Positions 11,672 through 25,900 of a stretch of DNA of 64,000 bases are shown in pieces. The translations under genes and the position numbers were made by a program. Under the pieces are notes generated by a model, which was not told the origin of the DNA, made no database searches, and saw nothing but the letters and a program-made list of their open reading frames with translations. Origin of the DNA: Euglena gracilis (lineage: Eukaryota > Euglenida > Euglenophyceae > Euglenales); contig CP154954.1 of the NCBI GenBank assembly GCA_039621445.1, forward strand, positions 61,687,858 through 61,751,857, given 5' to 3'. Position 1 is the first letter of the stretch, and each line of letters starts with the position of its first letter.

Positions 11672-14600
11672 CGCGCGTGTGTGTGAACGCGCGCGTGTGC
11701 GCACATGTGAGTACCTGCGGGCTTGCTATGTGTGGATCACAACCAAATAATGCATGTCCTGGAAATATGTATTTTGCGTGTTTGTCTTATGTGTGTTTGT
11801 GCGAGTAAATGTGTGCGGTGCGCGTGTTGTATGCAGGCTTCTTTTTACGAACCCCGGGGGGAGGGGGGTGCCTTGTGCCGTGGGGTGCCTGCCATAGCAG
11901 GCACACCCTGGGGGGGGGGTCGGTTTTGGAACCCAGTGCCTGCCGACCCAGCCAAATTTCCTTTGAAAAATGGTCATTTTGGGGCCCTGTCTTTGGCGCT
12001 GAGGGGTGTGCTATGGCACTGCCCCCCCCCCCCCCCTGGGCAGACCAACCAAACCGGGACTTATAACCCCCCCCCCCGGGGAAGAAAAATGAAAACCGCC
12101 GAGGACGATTTTTTTTGGGTGGTTTGAGAAACTGCCCAAACCGCAAACCACCCAAAAACTGATTTTTTGGGTGGTTTGAGACCGACCATCATCAAAAACA
12201 CCATTTTTGTCCAAATTCGCCAAAAATTGCCAATTTGGGGGTTTCGGGGTCATTTTGGGGGTCGGGTTTTCACCAAAAATTCCGGGGCTTATAAACCCTC
12301 CACCTATGCCCCCCCCCCCCTTCGGCCGACCAACCAAACCGGATATAAACCCTGAAGGTTTTATAAGTGGGGGGGTTAACCCCGGGAGAAATGCCCTACC
12401 CCCTGCCTGCCCATTGCACTCCCCCCTGGGGGGAGGTGCGCACTTTCTTAAAAGAAGCCGGGTTGTGTGAATCATGTTTGTCATGCGAGTGCACGTTTGC
12501 ATATGCACATTCGCATTTCCACATTGTGTTTGTGTGTGCACTGTGTGTCGTGTGCTTGCGTTGTGTGTCACGTGTGTGCGGATGAGTGTGTGATTGAGCG
12601 TATATATCATGTGTCCATGTGAATGTTTTTGCTGTGTGCTGGGAGGGGAAATCCATGCCTCACAAGAAAGGGCCTGAAGGCAGCCCACAGCGAATGGCAC
12701 CTCGTCGGTATCACGGCTGCGGGTCACTGGCATCTGTTCGCAATTGCTGTGGAGAGGGGGTGGTCTCCATTCCTGAACTCAATGGGAGTTTAATTTAACT
12801 ATGCGGGAGTAACCACTTGGTTGGCTACCAAATATGCCCATTTTGGCTGTGACACCCATCGCTGGAAAAAAAAACGAGCAAACCCATCCTGACCACCATC
12901 CTTAATAAAACACGCACAATAAAAAAAAACAAGGGGGAAAATCGATTCTCTGTATTGGTGAGTGAATTGGAGCTTGGAAGGATTAAGAACAGGCTCCAGG
13001 TATTCAACAACCCTTGCTCGACTCTGCATTACATTCAATTTGAATTTGGCGAAAGAATCTTGATAAAAAGCGGAGGTTCTGTGTTCGGGAGCCTCTAAAT
13101 TGAGAGGCATTTCAAAAATGTGAGATTGTGTAACTTCCCTTTCTCGACCTTTGTCAAAAATCCTCATTTCCAATTCAGGTCAGGGTGCATTGGGTGAATA
13201 AAAACAACCAAGAGAATCTGAACTGGCCCAAAATTCCATATTTTTGCTCACAATGGCCCAAATTTGCCCAAGTAGGCCCAAGGCAAGACAAATTGGCCCC
13301 AAAATGACCAAAATGGACAGAAAATGACACGCAGCTTCCTGTCCATTATGGGGGATTCAATTCCCATGCAGGGCTTCACAAATTCGTGCTGACGATCCTT
13401 TGATTCCAACTCGTGATTCTGTGTTTAGAGTGGCTACCTCGGTGTGCGCACACCGAGGTGCGCACACATCAGCCATTTGTGTAAACCCCCCCCCCAAATA
13501 ACACCCCCCCCCAAATAACACCCCCCCCTCAGGGGGGCCGATTTCGCGCGCTCAAATAACACACCCCCTGCTTTCCTTTGGTTTTCCATGTAAAAATAAC
13601 ACTCCCCCAAATAACACCCCCCCCCTGGGGCCCCAGTTCGGGTGCCCCAATAACACACCACACCGGGGGGGGTGTGTTAGTTGGGGGGGTTTTATTTGTG
13701 GATGGTTGTTGTGCGTATCCGAGCACATCGACCATCTACAAATGCACCAGTGGTCAATGCGCGCAAATGCACATACCAACTGCTTAAAAACAAAATTCAC
13801 ACGTGGTTGGTGTGCGCAAATGCGCACATCACCCCGAAACAAATTTGTGTCATTTGAAATAAACCAATTTACATGGGGAGTGAGGTAAAACCAACCCTGG
13901 CAATGTGTTCATATAAAACAAACACTTTGGAAGAATTGATATCACCAACCAGATAGAAAATGCGTCCCTTTCTTCCATTTCAAACGGGACAATTTCATAA
14001 TCAACAAAATCATCGGTCACAAAATCGACAAGGGTGTGCACCTCAAAGCCAGGGGAAACAGTGTCGGTCCGCGTAGGACACTTGAGAGCCAGTATCGAGA
14101 GGGAGTATTGTTGAGGGTATATTCAACATTACTGGAAGCCATGGAAAAGAAACACAAACATAGATGTGTCAGGGGAGAAAAAAATGCAATTGTGGATCCC
14201 ACTGCAAGCAAGGCACTCCTAAAGAGGGGGGAAAACACAACGGTGGACCCCAGTGACAGCAGGCAGGTTTGGCGTGCCTTCCCTCTGGGTTTCAGCCCCT
14301 TGTCACCCCCCCCCCCCCGCAGGTCCCCTTTCCAGGTTTGTTCTTCATTTTGGTATTGATCAAAATAATAAAAATTATACACTTTTTAGAGGAACACATT
14401 CTTCAAATTCGTGATTATTTGTGATTGATTGCGGTCATTCCTGACTTTTTATGATTATTTGTGGGACAAATTTGTGTAATTCCTGAGGTTCCCTTTTTTG
14501 GCATGCAGGTGTGCACCATAAATTCACTTAATGACCCCTGTGGTGGACACCTTTCATGGGCCTGCCCAGCCACCCATCTTTTTGAAAACACACCCTCCAG

Positions 14601-17600
14601 GGGGTGTGAAATGAATCTATGGCAGTGTACCCCTCTGCCATGCCCGTAGACAATGAGTCTGAGCATTCAGGCGCGGTTATCTCTGCGAGTGCTCAACACG
14701 GGAGGAAGGGAGGGGGCGGGAACACACTACAGCGACTTGAAGGCGGCGTTGGGGACGTCGACGATGAACAGCCAGCGGACGGAGAAGTTGCCCTTCCAGC
14801 GGTCGTTGACCGACCAGTCCACGTTGTGGTTCATGCGCACGGGGGACACCATCCTGGCCACCCCGCAGAACTCTCCGCTGCGGGCAGGGGGGGGGAATCA
14901 GGCTTCGATATAAGGGCTGGTAAGGGGGGGGGGTGGGTCGGACCCCCCTCAGGCGGCGCATCTCGCACTTAATCTGCTTTTCTTTGTCGATGTGCGCAAT
15001 TGCGCAAATTGACATTTTTTTAACAAAAACCTGAAACCATCGACTGGCCCTGGTGAAACAGAAATATGTAAGCTGCACACCTCACGATACATGTCAGAAA
15101 ATACTAAGGTTTCAAACCAGCTATCCTGACGAGCTTTCTGATACGTCTGGAGCGGCAGATTCGTGTTCTTGTCTGGCAAACAGGCGGGTTGTACACCCTG
15201 GCGGACACGTCCATGTGTTTTGATGCTTCCCTGGTGTCTGTAACTGCTGGGTGTCGCATACCTATTTGACGCCGACCGACTTTCCACCATTTGGACGATT
15301 TAATGTGCAATTAAATTAGATGATGATTGTGGCATAAAACCGGGCGCTGTCGACAAACTGAAATAGGTGCCCACCAACGTTCACCTACACAAATACACAC
15401 CTGGTTGGTGTGCTGAAATATGTAAATGGTTGCGCACATCAATCAGTTGAAATTCGGGAAATATACTCCACATTTTTACCACATGAAACACAACACCTGC
15501 CTTTTTATGGCTCTAGAATTAAAAGTTGGGGCAAGGATTTTGAATGGGTACCGCTTGCAATGTGTGACAAAGAATGGCGGATTGTAAATGCACCTTTGTT
15601 TTACCTCCTAATGCGGAGTGCTCTTTGTCTGTAACAGTTGACGTGCGCACATTTGCACACACTGACCATTGTTGGTGCAAAACTTTTGCAACAATTGTGT
15701 GGTGACGAAATTCTGGTTTTAGGCAATGCGAAATATTCAGTAGAACACACTATACAGGAGAAAGTTTGTCTCCACTCCATGGGCAGGTCTCAATGTCTTA
15801 ATTCCAACCCTCACGACCGATCGTTTTCACGTCATCCGTTTGGAAGTTGTGCGGGAGGAATTGATGACCCCCCCCCCCCCCCCCCCCCCGTGATGGTTGG
15901 ACACTCTTCTTCAAAATGGCGACTTCTACAATTTCAAAATTGCGCATGTGTAATCCTCCTGATGCCTCTGCCGGGAATTGTTTTCTCGTTTTTACCACAA
16001 AGATGCCTCATTTTTTTCACCAGAAAACATGCAACACACGAGTTTTTGTGCACAATATCCAGGTGTTGAATCCCATTGCTTTCATGCAACCCAACCACGT
16101 GTCAACATTCCATGTTCAGGTGACCACCTGGCAAGTCGTTTCACATTTTGGGCCATTTTTGGGGCCATTTCAGTCCATAATTGGTCACAATCACCATTTT
16201 CGGATATTTTCGACCATTCTGAACCATTTTGGGGATCATTTTAGACCAGTTTTGCCTTGGCTGATTTTGACTCAAAAATCGCCAAAAAGTGTTGAACAGT
16301 TAATTGTCCAAAATGGATCAAAAATGGCCCAAGCTGGCTGAGAAACCCAAAAATGGCCCAAAACTGCCAAAGAAGTGACCAAGAGTGACTCCAAATATGG
16401 AACAAATGCCCAAAAATGGTTGGAGGAAGCCCAAAATGAACCCAAAAATATGCGGTTAATGGGCAAATATGCGTCAGAAAACCCTGAAAACACTGCGTGA
16501 ATCGGGCATTCCGATTCAAGGATTCTTCAAGCCGTAATAGGCTCGTGCAGAAATCTTGCAAGGTCGCCTGATTGTCAGTGAGCATTTTTTCATAAAATGC
16601 ATTGAAATAAGGGTTCGCGGAAATCCGGGAGCTGGAACCTGCAGGAATGGACTGCATTTCCGTTACTTTGGTAGACACCGATGCATACCGGGTCTGGAGT
16701 TCCCCAATAGCCGTTTGAATACCGCTAATGTCGGGAACTCGGTGGGAAAGTGCGGAATAGCTTTGTTGCAAACCCGCAATGGTTTTGTTAATACTGCCAA
16801 TGTCGGATTGCAACTGCAACTGCAGGGAACTGCAACCGCTACCTCGGCCACTTTCGCGCCCAGATTGGATAATCCAACCCGATTCACGTCACAATAGCAG
16901 GTTTTCTGCTCCAAACAGGAAAGCCGTTCCTCCAACTGCTGCACATATGAGCGGGGAACGAAATTCTCGTTGGCATGTGACTGGAATTGCCAAAACTTTT
17001 CATCGTTTAACTGCATAATGCGGGGTTGCGATTCGTGGAAAGTTGCGGACAAGGTGGCGAAATGTTCCATTCACACAAATCCACCAATGTTGGATGTTGC
17101 AGGCAAGGAATCTCGCGCATGCAACTGCTGCTGCAAATGCAACAACATGGATGAACAGGACTCCATTTGTCCCGATAGCTGCTGTAGTGAGTCGTGCAAG
17201 TGCAGAAACTTGGAATCATTCCGCATTTCCGTTTCATGCATGCATGCACTGATTTGCCGGAAGTTTTGCGGGAGTTGTTGGCACACTTTGTCAAAGATTT
17301 CCCGAAAGTTGGCAAGGTCAATACCCGCACTTTCGAAATTCCGCTGACAATATTTGCCAACTTAATTCCAGCAGTATTCCAGCTTGGTGAAGACATGTTT
17401 TTGGTTGTCCTCAGCAAACTGCAACACTTTGTTTAGTGCGGTTACGCAGTCTGCAACGCATTGTTACACATGGTTGAACTGCTTCACAAGGGGGTGATCC
17501 CCTGGAAGCCGAGCAATAATATCCTGCACATCCTCAGCAGTGTCCATGTGTTGGGATGTACCAGAGAATTCCGGTACCACCAGACGCATCTCTGGCTGCC

Positions 17601-19892
17601 ATACGTCACTCAGCCTGAAATAGGCATGTTTAGGGTAAATCGGCACACCAACTCCTTTGTGCAGTTGTGCAAGAGCTGACGCTGGTTCAATATCACATTC
17701 AGTGGCTACGTGCCCCCCTTTGTCTTCACGAGAAAGATGGGTCACCAAATTCCCTCCTCTGAAAAACCAATAAAAAACATCCTTCTGCACATCTTCCAAC
17801 CCTGGCTGTCAGAGCCCTTCCCCGCTGATCAGTTGTGGGTTCTGAAACCGGTGTTCCCACAGCTTGGTCATGCCGACACTCTGAAAACACCTATCACTCT
17901 CTCCCACATTCTGGACCTGCCAACCTTCCCATGGATCCCATGTATTTTCTTCACATCCCCTGGTGTGCAAGAAAAAAGCAAAAAAAGAGGCTTTTTCAGA
18001 AATCTCTTTCACGGGGCTTTCGCCGGTTTAAAGAACAAAACAGGACGGCCCTTTTTCTACGAGGTTTTGGGCGGGCTCCGAGCATTCCACCACCAAGGAG
18101 AGAAAATGGTCTGAAAACCTACTAAAACCCACCCCTCAGCCCCTTCTTTGTGTTTTTCACGTGTTTCCCCCCATTCTCAGGCTGCAGGACATCGTCTGTG
18201 TCGACCGCCAAAAATATGTCAGCAGCCAAAAAAAAAAACAGAAAAGAGGAGGGTTTGGGCATCTCCCAGGGGCCACTTAAACTACCAGCCGGTGTCGCCC
18301 CGGTGAATCTCGTTTTTGGGAGCACAGAATGCCCCTGATTTTCACGGGAAATGAAGCTGCTCGAAACTCTGTCTGCCGGCTGGCAGGATCTCTTGTGGCA
18401 GACACCGTGAGGACAGGCGTCGAGGCAAAACACAGTAGTGAATGATTTTAACAGTAACAGAAGCCCTTGTTTTTCACCGATGTGTAGAGCAACCTTTTTC
18501 ATCATGAGAGCGAGGAACTGTATTTATCTTTGAAACTCACTTGCACAATTGCGCAAATAATTGAAATTTACACTCCTTTGCACAATTGTGCAAATGACTT
18601 TTTTGTTTTTGTTTGCGCGATTGCGCAAATAACACAATTAATTTATCCTGGCTGGGACCACTGACGTGATTTTTTTTTGCTGTGATCAGAAATGTATTCA
18701 CGATAGGGTGTCATCTGCCATGGTCCCCTGAAACGTATTTTGAACCCTGGTACGTATCTTTCCATCAGCTGCAGGACACAAATGTGACTTCAATGTCCTA
18801 CAGCCCGACAAAAAACAGAGTCCTCGCATCCCCTTCGTCGGACACCTTATTCATGTGCCTTGAAATGCTGCACAAAGAGCACTTGTTCTGGTACGTGAAA
18901 TCATACCCCAGCTGTTTCACGATTCCAGCCATTTCCAGTCGTTGAGAAAATGAATCCGCTAATCCCCTTTTTAAGAATGAGTTTCGGGTGTTCACGGAGC
19001 CCAGCATTCAGTTGGTTCACCCACCGACCAGGTTCAACCATCAGGGGGGGGGGGGTCTGCCGAACCTCCAAGTCAAGTGGTTGGCAGGGAAAATAAGGCA
19101 GCAGAAGAGGAACCAACGACACACAGACCTGCCGTTGACACTGAAGAAGAGGTAGATGCCCTCGCCCCCCGATTCCGCCCATGCCCGCTCCATATTGGCG
19201 TTGCCGTTCTTGGTGGACGCCCACACGTTCTCCCGCATCGACTTCAGGATGTCCCCCTTCGTGAAGGACTTGATGACGAAGAACCGGCCGCGCTCCGGGT
19301 TGCGGCGAGTTTCTGCCCAGTGGGGGGGGGTGGAGGGGAATTCCTGTCGAGGGTGGGGCATGGAAAGTGGGAGTCATTTCAAAACGAACAAAAAAAAACT
19401 GCAGCAGGTCTCACTGAAAATCAAACTGAATCATGACAAATCAATAACAAAAAAAATATATAAAAGTATAAATAAATATAAATATAAAAATATATAAAAA
19501 TACCTTCAGAATTAAATTGAAACTTCAAATACATACATTCAAAATTTCGTTTATTTCTCTCAAAAACCCACACAAATGAAATACACATCACTTAAATTCC
19601 ACACACAGACATGCACAGTGATGAGCTCTGCCTCTGCCATCTCTCAGTATGTCCACTGGTGAACCTCACCAGGGGACTTCAGAGCAGCAAATGCTTATTT
19701 GCCTTCCTGGACATGTTGTAATTCATCATGTATTCTCCCCAAGTCTTTTTGCTAACTCATTGAACCAATTTTCAATAATTTTTGCAGCTTCTGATGGGGT
19801 CCAGCCAGCCAGCACCCTTTTTCAGCCAGCAGCTCCCAGCCGAGTTGTTGTGCCCCCCCCCCCACCGCTACGCGACGAAGTCCAGCTGGACA

Positions 19893-19972
<80 letters not shown>

Positions 19973-22900
19973 ATTATTATTATGAAAATGGCTGTTTTTG
20001 AGGGTTTTCAAAAAATCCAAACCAGTTGCATTTGGGGTTTTATCCAGTTTTCGGGTGCCAGCCAGGTCCAGTCTAACAGCCACCTCGGGTCTGAATCTGA
20101 GCCCCCCCCAAAAAAAAACCAACACCTAAAAACAAATGAAATTGGTTTTTTGAAATACCCCATAACCCAGATCTCTGCAGTTAGTCGCCATTGGTCGAAC
20201 CAAGGGCAGGGTTTAATATGAGGGCTCTCCAGTTTAAATGGGGGAGGGTTGGGGGGACACCCCTCCTGAACGGAACAAATTTGACAATAAAGATGGGACT
20301 TTACATCATATTTGAAGGTGGTCCTCTTGTGTGGCCCTTCGGAGAAAGGGACGTGGAAGACGTGAAGGGGACAGGGCCCAAAGGTTGTCAGCCAAATAAA
20401 ATCGCAGAGCAATAATGTAGTAATATTTCCCATTGGCAATCTGTTTGTGGCGTGGTCTAGGTGAACAATTTTTGGCCTAGACTAAAGCGGGCCCAAAATT
20501 TTGGCCTCCCAAAGTCGGCCAAACATGCCATTTTGAAACTTTCTGGGCAAAATTTTCAAATATGCCAAAAATTTTGGATGGCCACCTTAACTTCCTGCAG
20601 GGGTTAGAAATTGACCCGAAATCAATCAGGAGGCGAAATGACATTGACAGATAAAAAAAACAGGAAAAAAACCCAATGGAAAGCGCTGGAAAATTCTTTG
20701 AGGGGCTTCAAAAAGTGTCAGAAATGACCGCCCTCAGCTCCCACGTTGTCCAAATGGAAAACCGGCACCAGTCAACTAATTCATCATATGAAATTCCTCA
20801 GGGCAGGAGTCAGTTCATACTGAATGACGCTGGTTCTCCAAGGTGGCCCCGAGGGGGGGGGTTGAACCCTTTCCCCCCAGGGTAATCCATAAAAGGATAA
20901 GAGCTCAGCTACCCTGTAAACCCCACCCCCCACTTATAAACCCCTGGGGTTTATAAGATCCAGTTTGGTTGGTCGGCTGAAGGGGGGGGGGGCTTTATAG
21001 GTTCCGGAATTGTTGGTGAAAATCTGACCCCCAAAAAATCCGACCCCGAAACCCTCCCAAATTGGCAATTTTTGGCAAATTTGGTCAAAATGACATTTTT
21101 TTTATATCATGGTTGGTCTCAAAAAATCGTCAACAAATCAGTTTTTGTGTGGTAGGGTCGAAAAAATCGTCCCCAGCGACTTTCATTTTTCTTTCCCAGG
21201 GGGGGGGTTTGGTTGGTCAGCCCGAGGGGGTTTTATAAATGGGGGGTTGGGGTTTAATGAACGCACATGTGCGCAACTCTTTAGGAAAGCAATTTCGGGG
21301 TGTGCACTTATTTGACTCAATTAATTGCCTGGGACAATTGACGAAAATGGCCGAAGCTGATTTGATGAATTTGGCTCAAAAGATGAGCCAAATTGGCAGA
21401 ATTGGCCAAAATCAGCCATGTGCAAGCACCTATGAAATGACTGGGTGTGACTGGGCGTCACCTGCTTTGAGGACCCCCATAGGCAGGGTTCCATGACTGG
21501 GCGTGACCGGGCGTGATCGGACGCGGCTGGCTATTTTTGGCCACTTTTGGCCACTTTTGGCCATTTTGGGCCACTTTTTGTTCACTGATGGCTGCTCTGG
21601 AGCATTTTTGGACGCCCACCTGGATCGCGGCCGCTGGGCCGGGGCACCGGCAGGTGGTCGTCCAGGCCCGGGTCGTGGATGGCGTGGCTGTAGCGGCCCG
21701 GCCCGTGGCCCTTGCCGTAGTGCGGAGCGTACTGCAATGAGGGCAAGGGCAAGGCGGGGATGGGGGCGGGGCACTCTGTCCCTGGAAGCGCAGGCGGCGC
21801 GTGCCAGCTCGCACCAAAGCTTCCGACTGCCGGAGTGGCGAAGCGCGGCTGAGACTGCTCACAGAAGCAGCACAGGTCTGCACCCGTCTGGCCACCACTG
21901 CACACCTGGCTGGGGTGGTCGTAGCCCGGGGACGGCTCGCGGTGCGGCCAGCCCCCGCGCGGCCGCATCGCGGAGGAGAACTGTGGGTAGAACGCGGGGC
22001 CCTCCACGCCGTTGTAGCCCCCGGGGCTGCCGTAGGGCGGCTCATAGTACGGCGAGTAGCCCCCGTGCTGCGAAAGGTGTGCAAGGGTAAACCCCCCAAA
22101 TGACGTGGTGGGGTGCCAGGTTATCGAAACCAACTTTTGGCCTCGCCCCCCTGCCAGGCTATTTGGGCCTTTTTTTCAGCGTGATAAAGGAATTTTGCCT
22201 AAAATGGGGGGTGCCAAGTTACTGGAACCATCTTTTTTGCCCTCCCCCACCAAGTTATTCGGCCACTGCCAGGAGCAAGGGCCCCGCCAGGTTATTTGGG
22301 GGGGGGGATGGGTTTAGGGTGTGCAAGGTAAGTATGCAAGGGTAAGACCCCCACCCTGTACGAAGGTTCTTTTCAGGCCAAGGGGGAGCCCACTCAATGA
22401 GACCAGCACACCAACCACCCACCCACCCACCCACCAGTTGATGGGGGTGGGGGCTGAGGGCCTGAGCCTTAGAGGGTCCAAAACTTTTCCAGCACTTCGC
22501 CCCGCAAATAGAGGAAACCCCGCTGTGTTATCGATCAGACTAGCGAAACAAATAAATCAAGGATTGCGACTTGCGACTCTCTAAAAAAAAAACACACCAC
22601 CAGTCGGCAGCAGGGCGTTGAGAAAACTTTGATACTGGTTCTTAGCGGCCGGATTCGCACTTAAGGGGTTTTTTCTTTGAAATGGGCGCATTTGCGCAAA
22701 TTTTCAATTTTTGCAAAATTTCTGGGACCCTGTACCCTGGCACACGGAAAACAGTTTATGAATTGTTACACCCCTCTGTTGTAGGGGATGCAACCCCAGG
22801 TGGTTGGTACGCACGTCACTTACCGCGTGACGCGAAGGGGGCCGAGGGTGAGATTGGTGCTCTCAAACGTCAAACAGGTTGGAAGCACACCCCCGCTGTT

Positions 22901-25900
22901 GTGATACTTGGAACTGGTGCTGATGCGCTGCTGCAACTGGCTTGGATAGTGCAGCCGCCCGTGAGAATACACAGAGCCTTATTACATCACATACTACAGA
23001 CTACGTCAGCCAGCCATTACACAACAGATGTGTGTTTGTGGGCGCAAATGTGCGCACAAGCACAATTATGCGGCACATTTGCGCAAATAAATACATAAAT
23101 ACCTCCCTGCACTTTAACAAACAACCCAAAAAGTGCACTCCGACGCGCCGCAAGCAACTCAGTCCAGCAAACACCCAGGACTCACACCGCTGGCAGCTCG
23201 GGCTTACCTGGGGAAACAGCTGAAAGGAGCAACAAGGGCAGTAAAAGTCCCATTCCTGTGCCGCATTTTTGCGTTTTTTTTTTCGCTTCTGGGGGGGGGA
23301 AGCAGGGTTCGATATAAGGACAGGTGGGGGGGGTGGTCCGGACCCCCCCCTGCGGGCCAGGAGGGGGGGGGTGGGGGGGGACACCCCCCCCACCTAAACA
23401 GGTGCGCGGTCAGGGTGGCCGAAAATTTTTGACCCCCCAAAACGACCAAAAGTGCCATTTTGGGCACTTTTTGGGCAAAAATGTGCCAAAAATACAAAAA
23501 ATTTTCGGCGCAAAGCGCCGGAGGAAAAAATTGACCCTTTTGGGGGGTCCCGGGAACCCCCCCGAGGGTCGGTCCGGACCCCCCTGGCAGGTGGGGGGGG
23601 GGGTGGTCCGGACCCCCCCTGCGGGCCAGGAGGGGGGGGGGGGGTGGGGGGGACACCCCCCCCACCTAAACCATGTACGCCCTCCTTATATCAAACCCTG
23701 GGGGGAAGGTCCCTGGGGTTTCGACGTGCGGAGCCCATTTTCGGACCCTCCAAAAACACCATTTTCCGCCAAAGTCCCAGGGGTCACACCGCCAAAAACA
23801 GAATTTTACTCATTTTTAGCACTCTCTTGTCACCGTGTTTTCAAGCCCCCCGGAGCCATGCAGCCGAAGTGAAAAATTTCGGAAATTTGCGAAAATGCGC
23901 AAATCAACATAAAAAAGCTTATGTGCGAATCCGGCCGCCTAAGTGGTTGGCTTACGTTGATTGGATGGAAAGTGGTCGGACTGGAGTTTGAGCGATTGAG
24001 ATATGCTGTGATTTTGCACTAGAAATAAATTACTAGAAATAAAATAAGCCCCCTCCCACCCCGGGGCCCCCTTGGAGAAAGCGTCATTCAGTATGAACAG
24101 ACTCCTGCCCTGAGGAATTTCATATGATGAATTAATCGATCGGCCCTGGCTTTCCATTTGTCATTTTTTGACACCTTTTGAAGCCCCTCAAATAATTTTC
24201 CAGCGCTTTGCATTGGGGGTTTCCCCTATCTTTATGTGTCAATGCCATTGCGCCTCCTTGTTGACTTCGGGTCAATTTCTTGACCCCTGCAAGCAGTTGG
24301 GGTGGCCATCCAAAATTTTTGGCATTCGTTCTCTCCTTTGAGTACATGTGTTCGGACTCTGCTCTCCTATTGTGTCCAGACCACATATTGCACAAGACTA
24401 TGCAAAAGAGGACACACAATAAATTAATTCTTTCTGTTTTTTTTTAGATATAGATTATTCTCCAGGTTCCTTTTTCTAAAGGAAATAATGGTTCGAAAAG
24501 ACATTTTTTAACGGCATATCCACCAAATATTTTCCTGGAGTTTTCCTGGGTTTCATAGAAGCATGGATAGCTATCGGAAAATGCTTTTTGTGGACCTGAA
24601 TTCATTCAAGAAACCCAAATGCATCCCAGGGGCTTCAGAAAATAAAGTAATAATAATAAAAATTTACTCTGAAATACCAAAATTTGATGCTAATACACTG
24701 AGCCAAAATATTTGTTACAATATTTTTGTAACAAATATTTCTTGAGACTTATACATGGTTGGGATGGCCGAAACACGTGGTTTGGAAGATCAAATCATTG
24801 GCATTAATTTTATTCCCCCAAATTTAAATTCTCTTGGTCCACATTTCCTGCCCCACATCAACCGTTCCGTGGCAGCACAGCACACACCCCTCCGGGGGGC
24901 GGTCCGGCGGACTTGCTGTGGGCGTGGCTGCCCTCGAAGCCCCCGTAGTACTGCCCGCCTGCGGGCTGGTCTGGGAAGTTGGCGGGCATGTCTGTGGAAG
25001 GAGGGGATGCTTATCTCCTGCTTTTTAAAAAATATAACAGAAATGAAACACCATTTTTCCATAAAAAATAAAAAATAAAAAATGCGAAATAAAATCCAAA
25101 AATGTCCAAACGCCGAGAAAGAATCAGATCTAAAGAAAAACAAAAGAAAACGGTGGAACCAAGAGCCTGTAAGGAGGCAGGGATCATAGGAGAAGGCACA
25201 CCCCATGGCTCTGTGGCAAGCGGGTCATCGTCGGTCAAGAAATCTGCGTAGCTGTACCGGTAGCCGGGGTCTGCAGAGGAGAGGGAAGGGTTTAAAATGC
25301 AGATTGCTGGGGGGAGAACACAAGGCTGTGTTTAACAGCCTGCCCGGGGGGGGGTCCAGCAGCAGGGCGTGGCTTAAGAAAATTTGACCCCACCCCCCGG
25401 GGGGGGGGGTCCAGCCAGCCAGCAGCCGTTTTCCAGTCCGGGACACCCCTTCCCCCCCCCCCCCCAACGAGATTATTTATTTCCAGCCGCCCGAAGGGCG
25501 GCTGACGGTAACGGATTTTTCGCTTTCGGGGGTGCAAAAATTGGGCAAAAATGGGCAAAAAAAAGGGTGAGAAAAGGGCTGGCCAGAACAAATTTAGGGC
25601 CAAAAAGGCGATTCCCCCCCATAATTGGCAATTTTTTTTTGGACATTTGGCACTTTCGGTTTTTTTTTGTTCCCGGTTCGTCCCTGGGTCGGGTTCAACT
25701 CCAGCCCAAGGCCTCAGAGGGGGGGGAGGGGGGGTCAGCCAGCAGCCCGTTTCCAGCCAGCCCAAGTTTTCCAGCCTCCAAGCTGGACTCCCTCAGGGGG
25801 GGGGGGGTCGTTAAAAAAACGCCCTGCCAGCAGGCAAATCCCCTGTGGGTTGGCTGGTTGGTTTTGGGTCCCCGATGGGACCAGATAACTTTTCTGAGAA

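Noticed and set aside
16140-16450. Repeated GGCCATTTTTGG words, also at 13200 and 40680
   Set aside because: Low-complexity wording common throughout the window; no defined unit or boundary.
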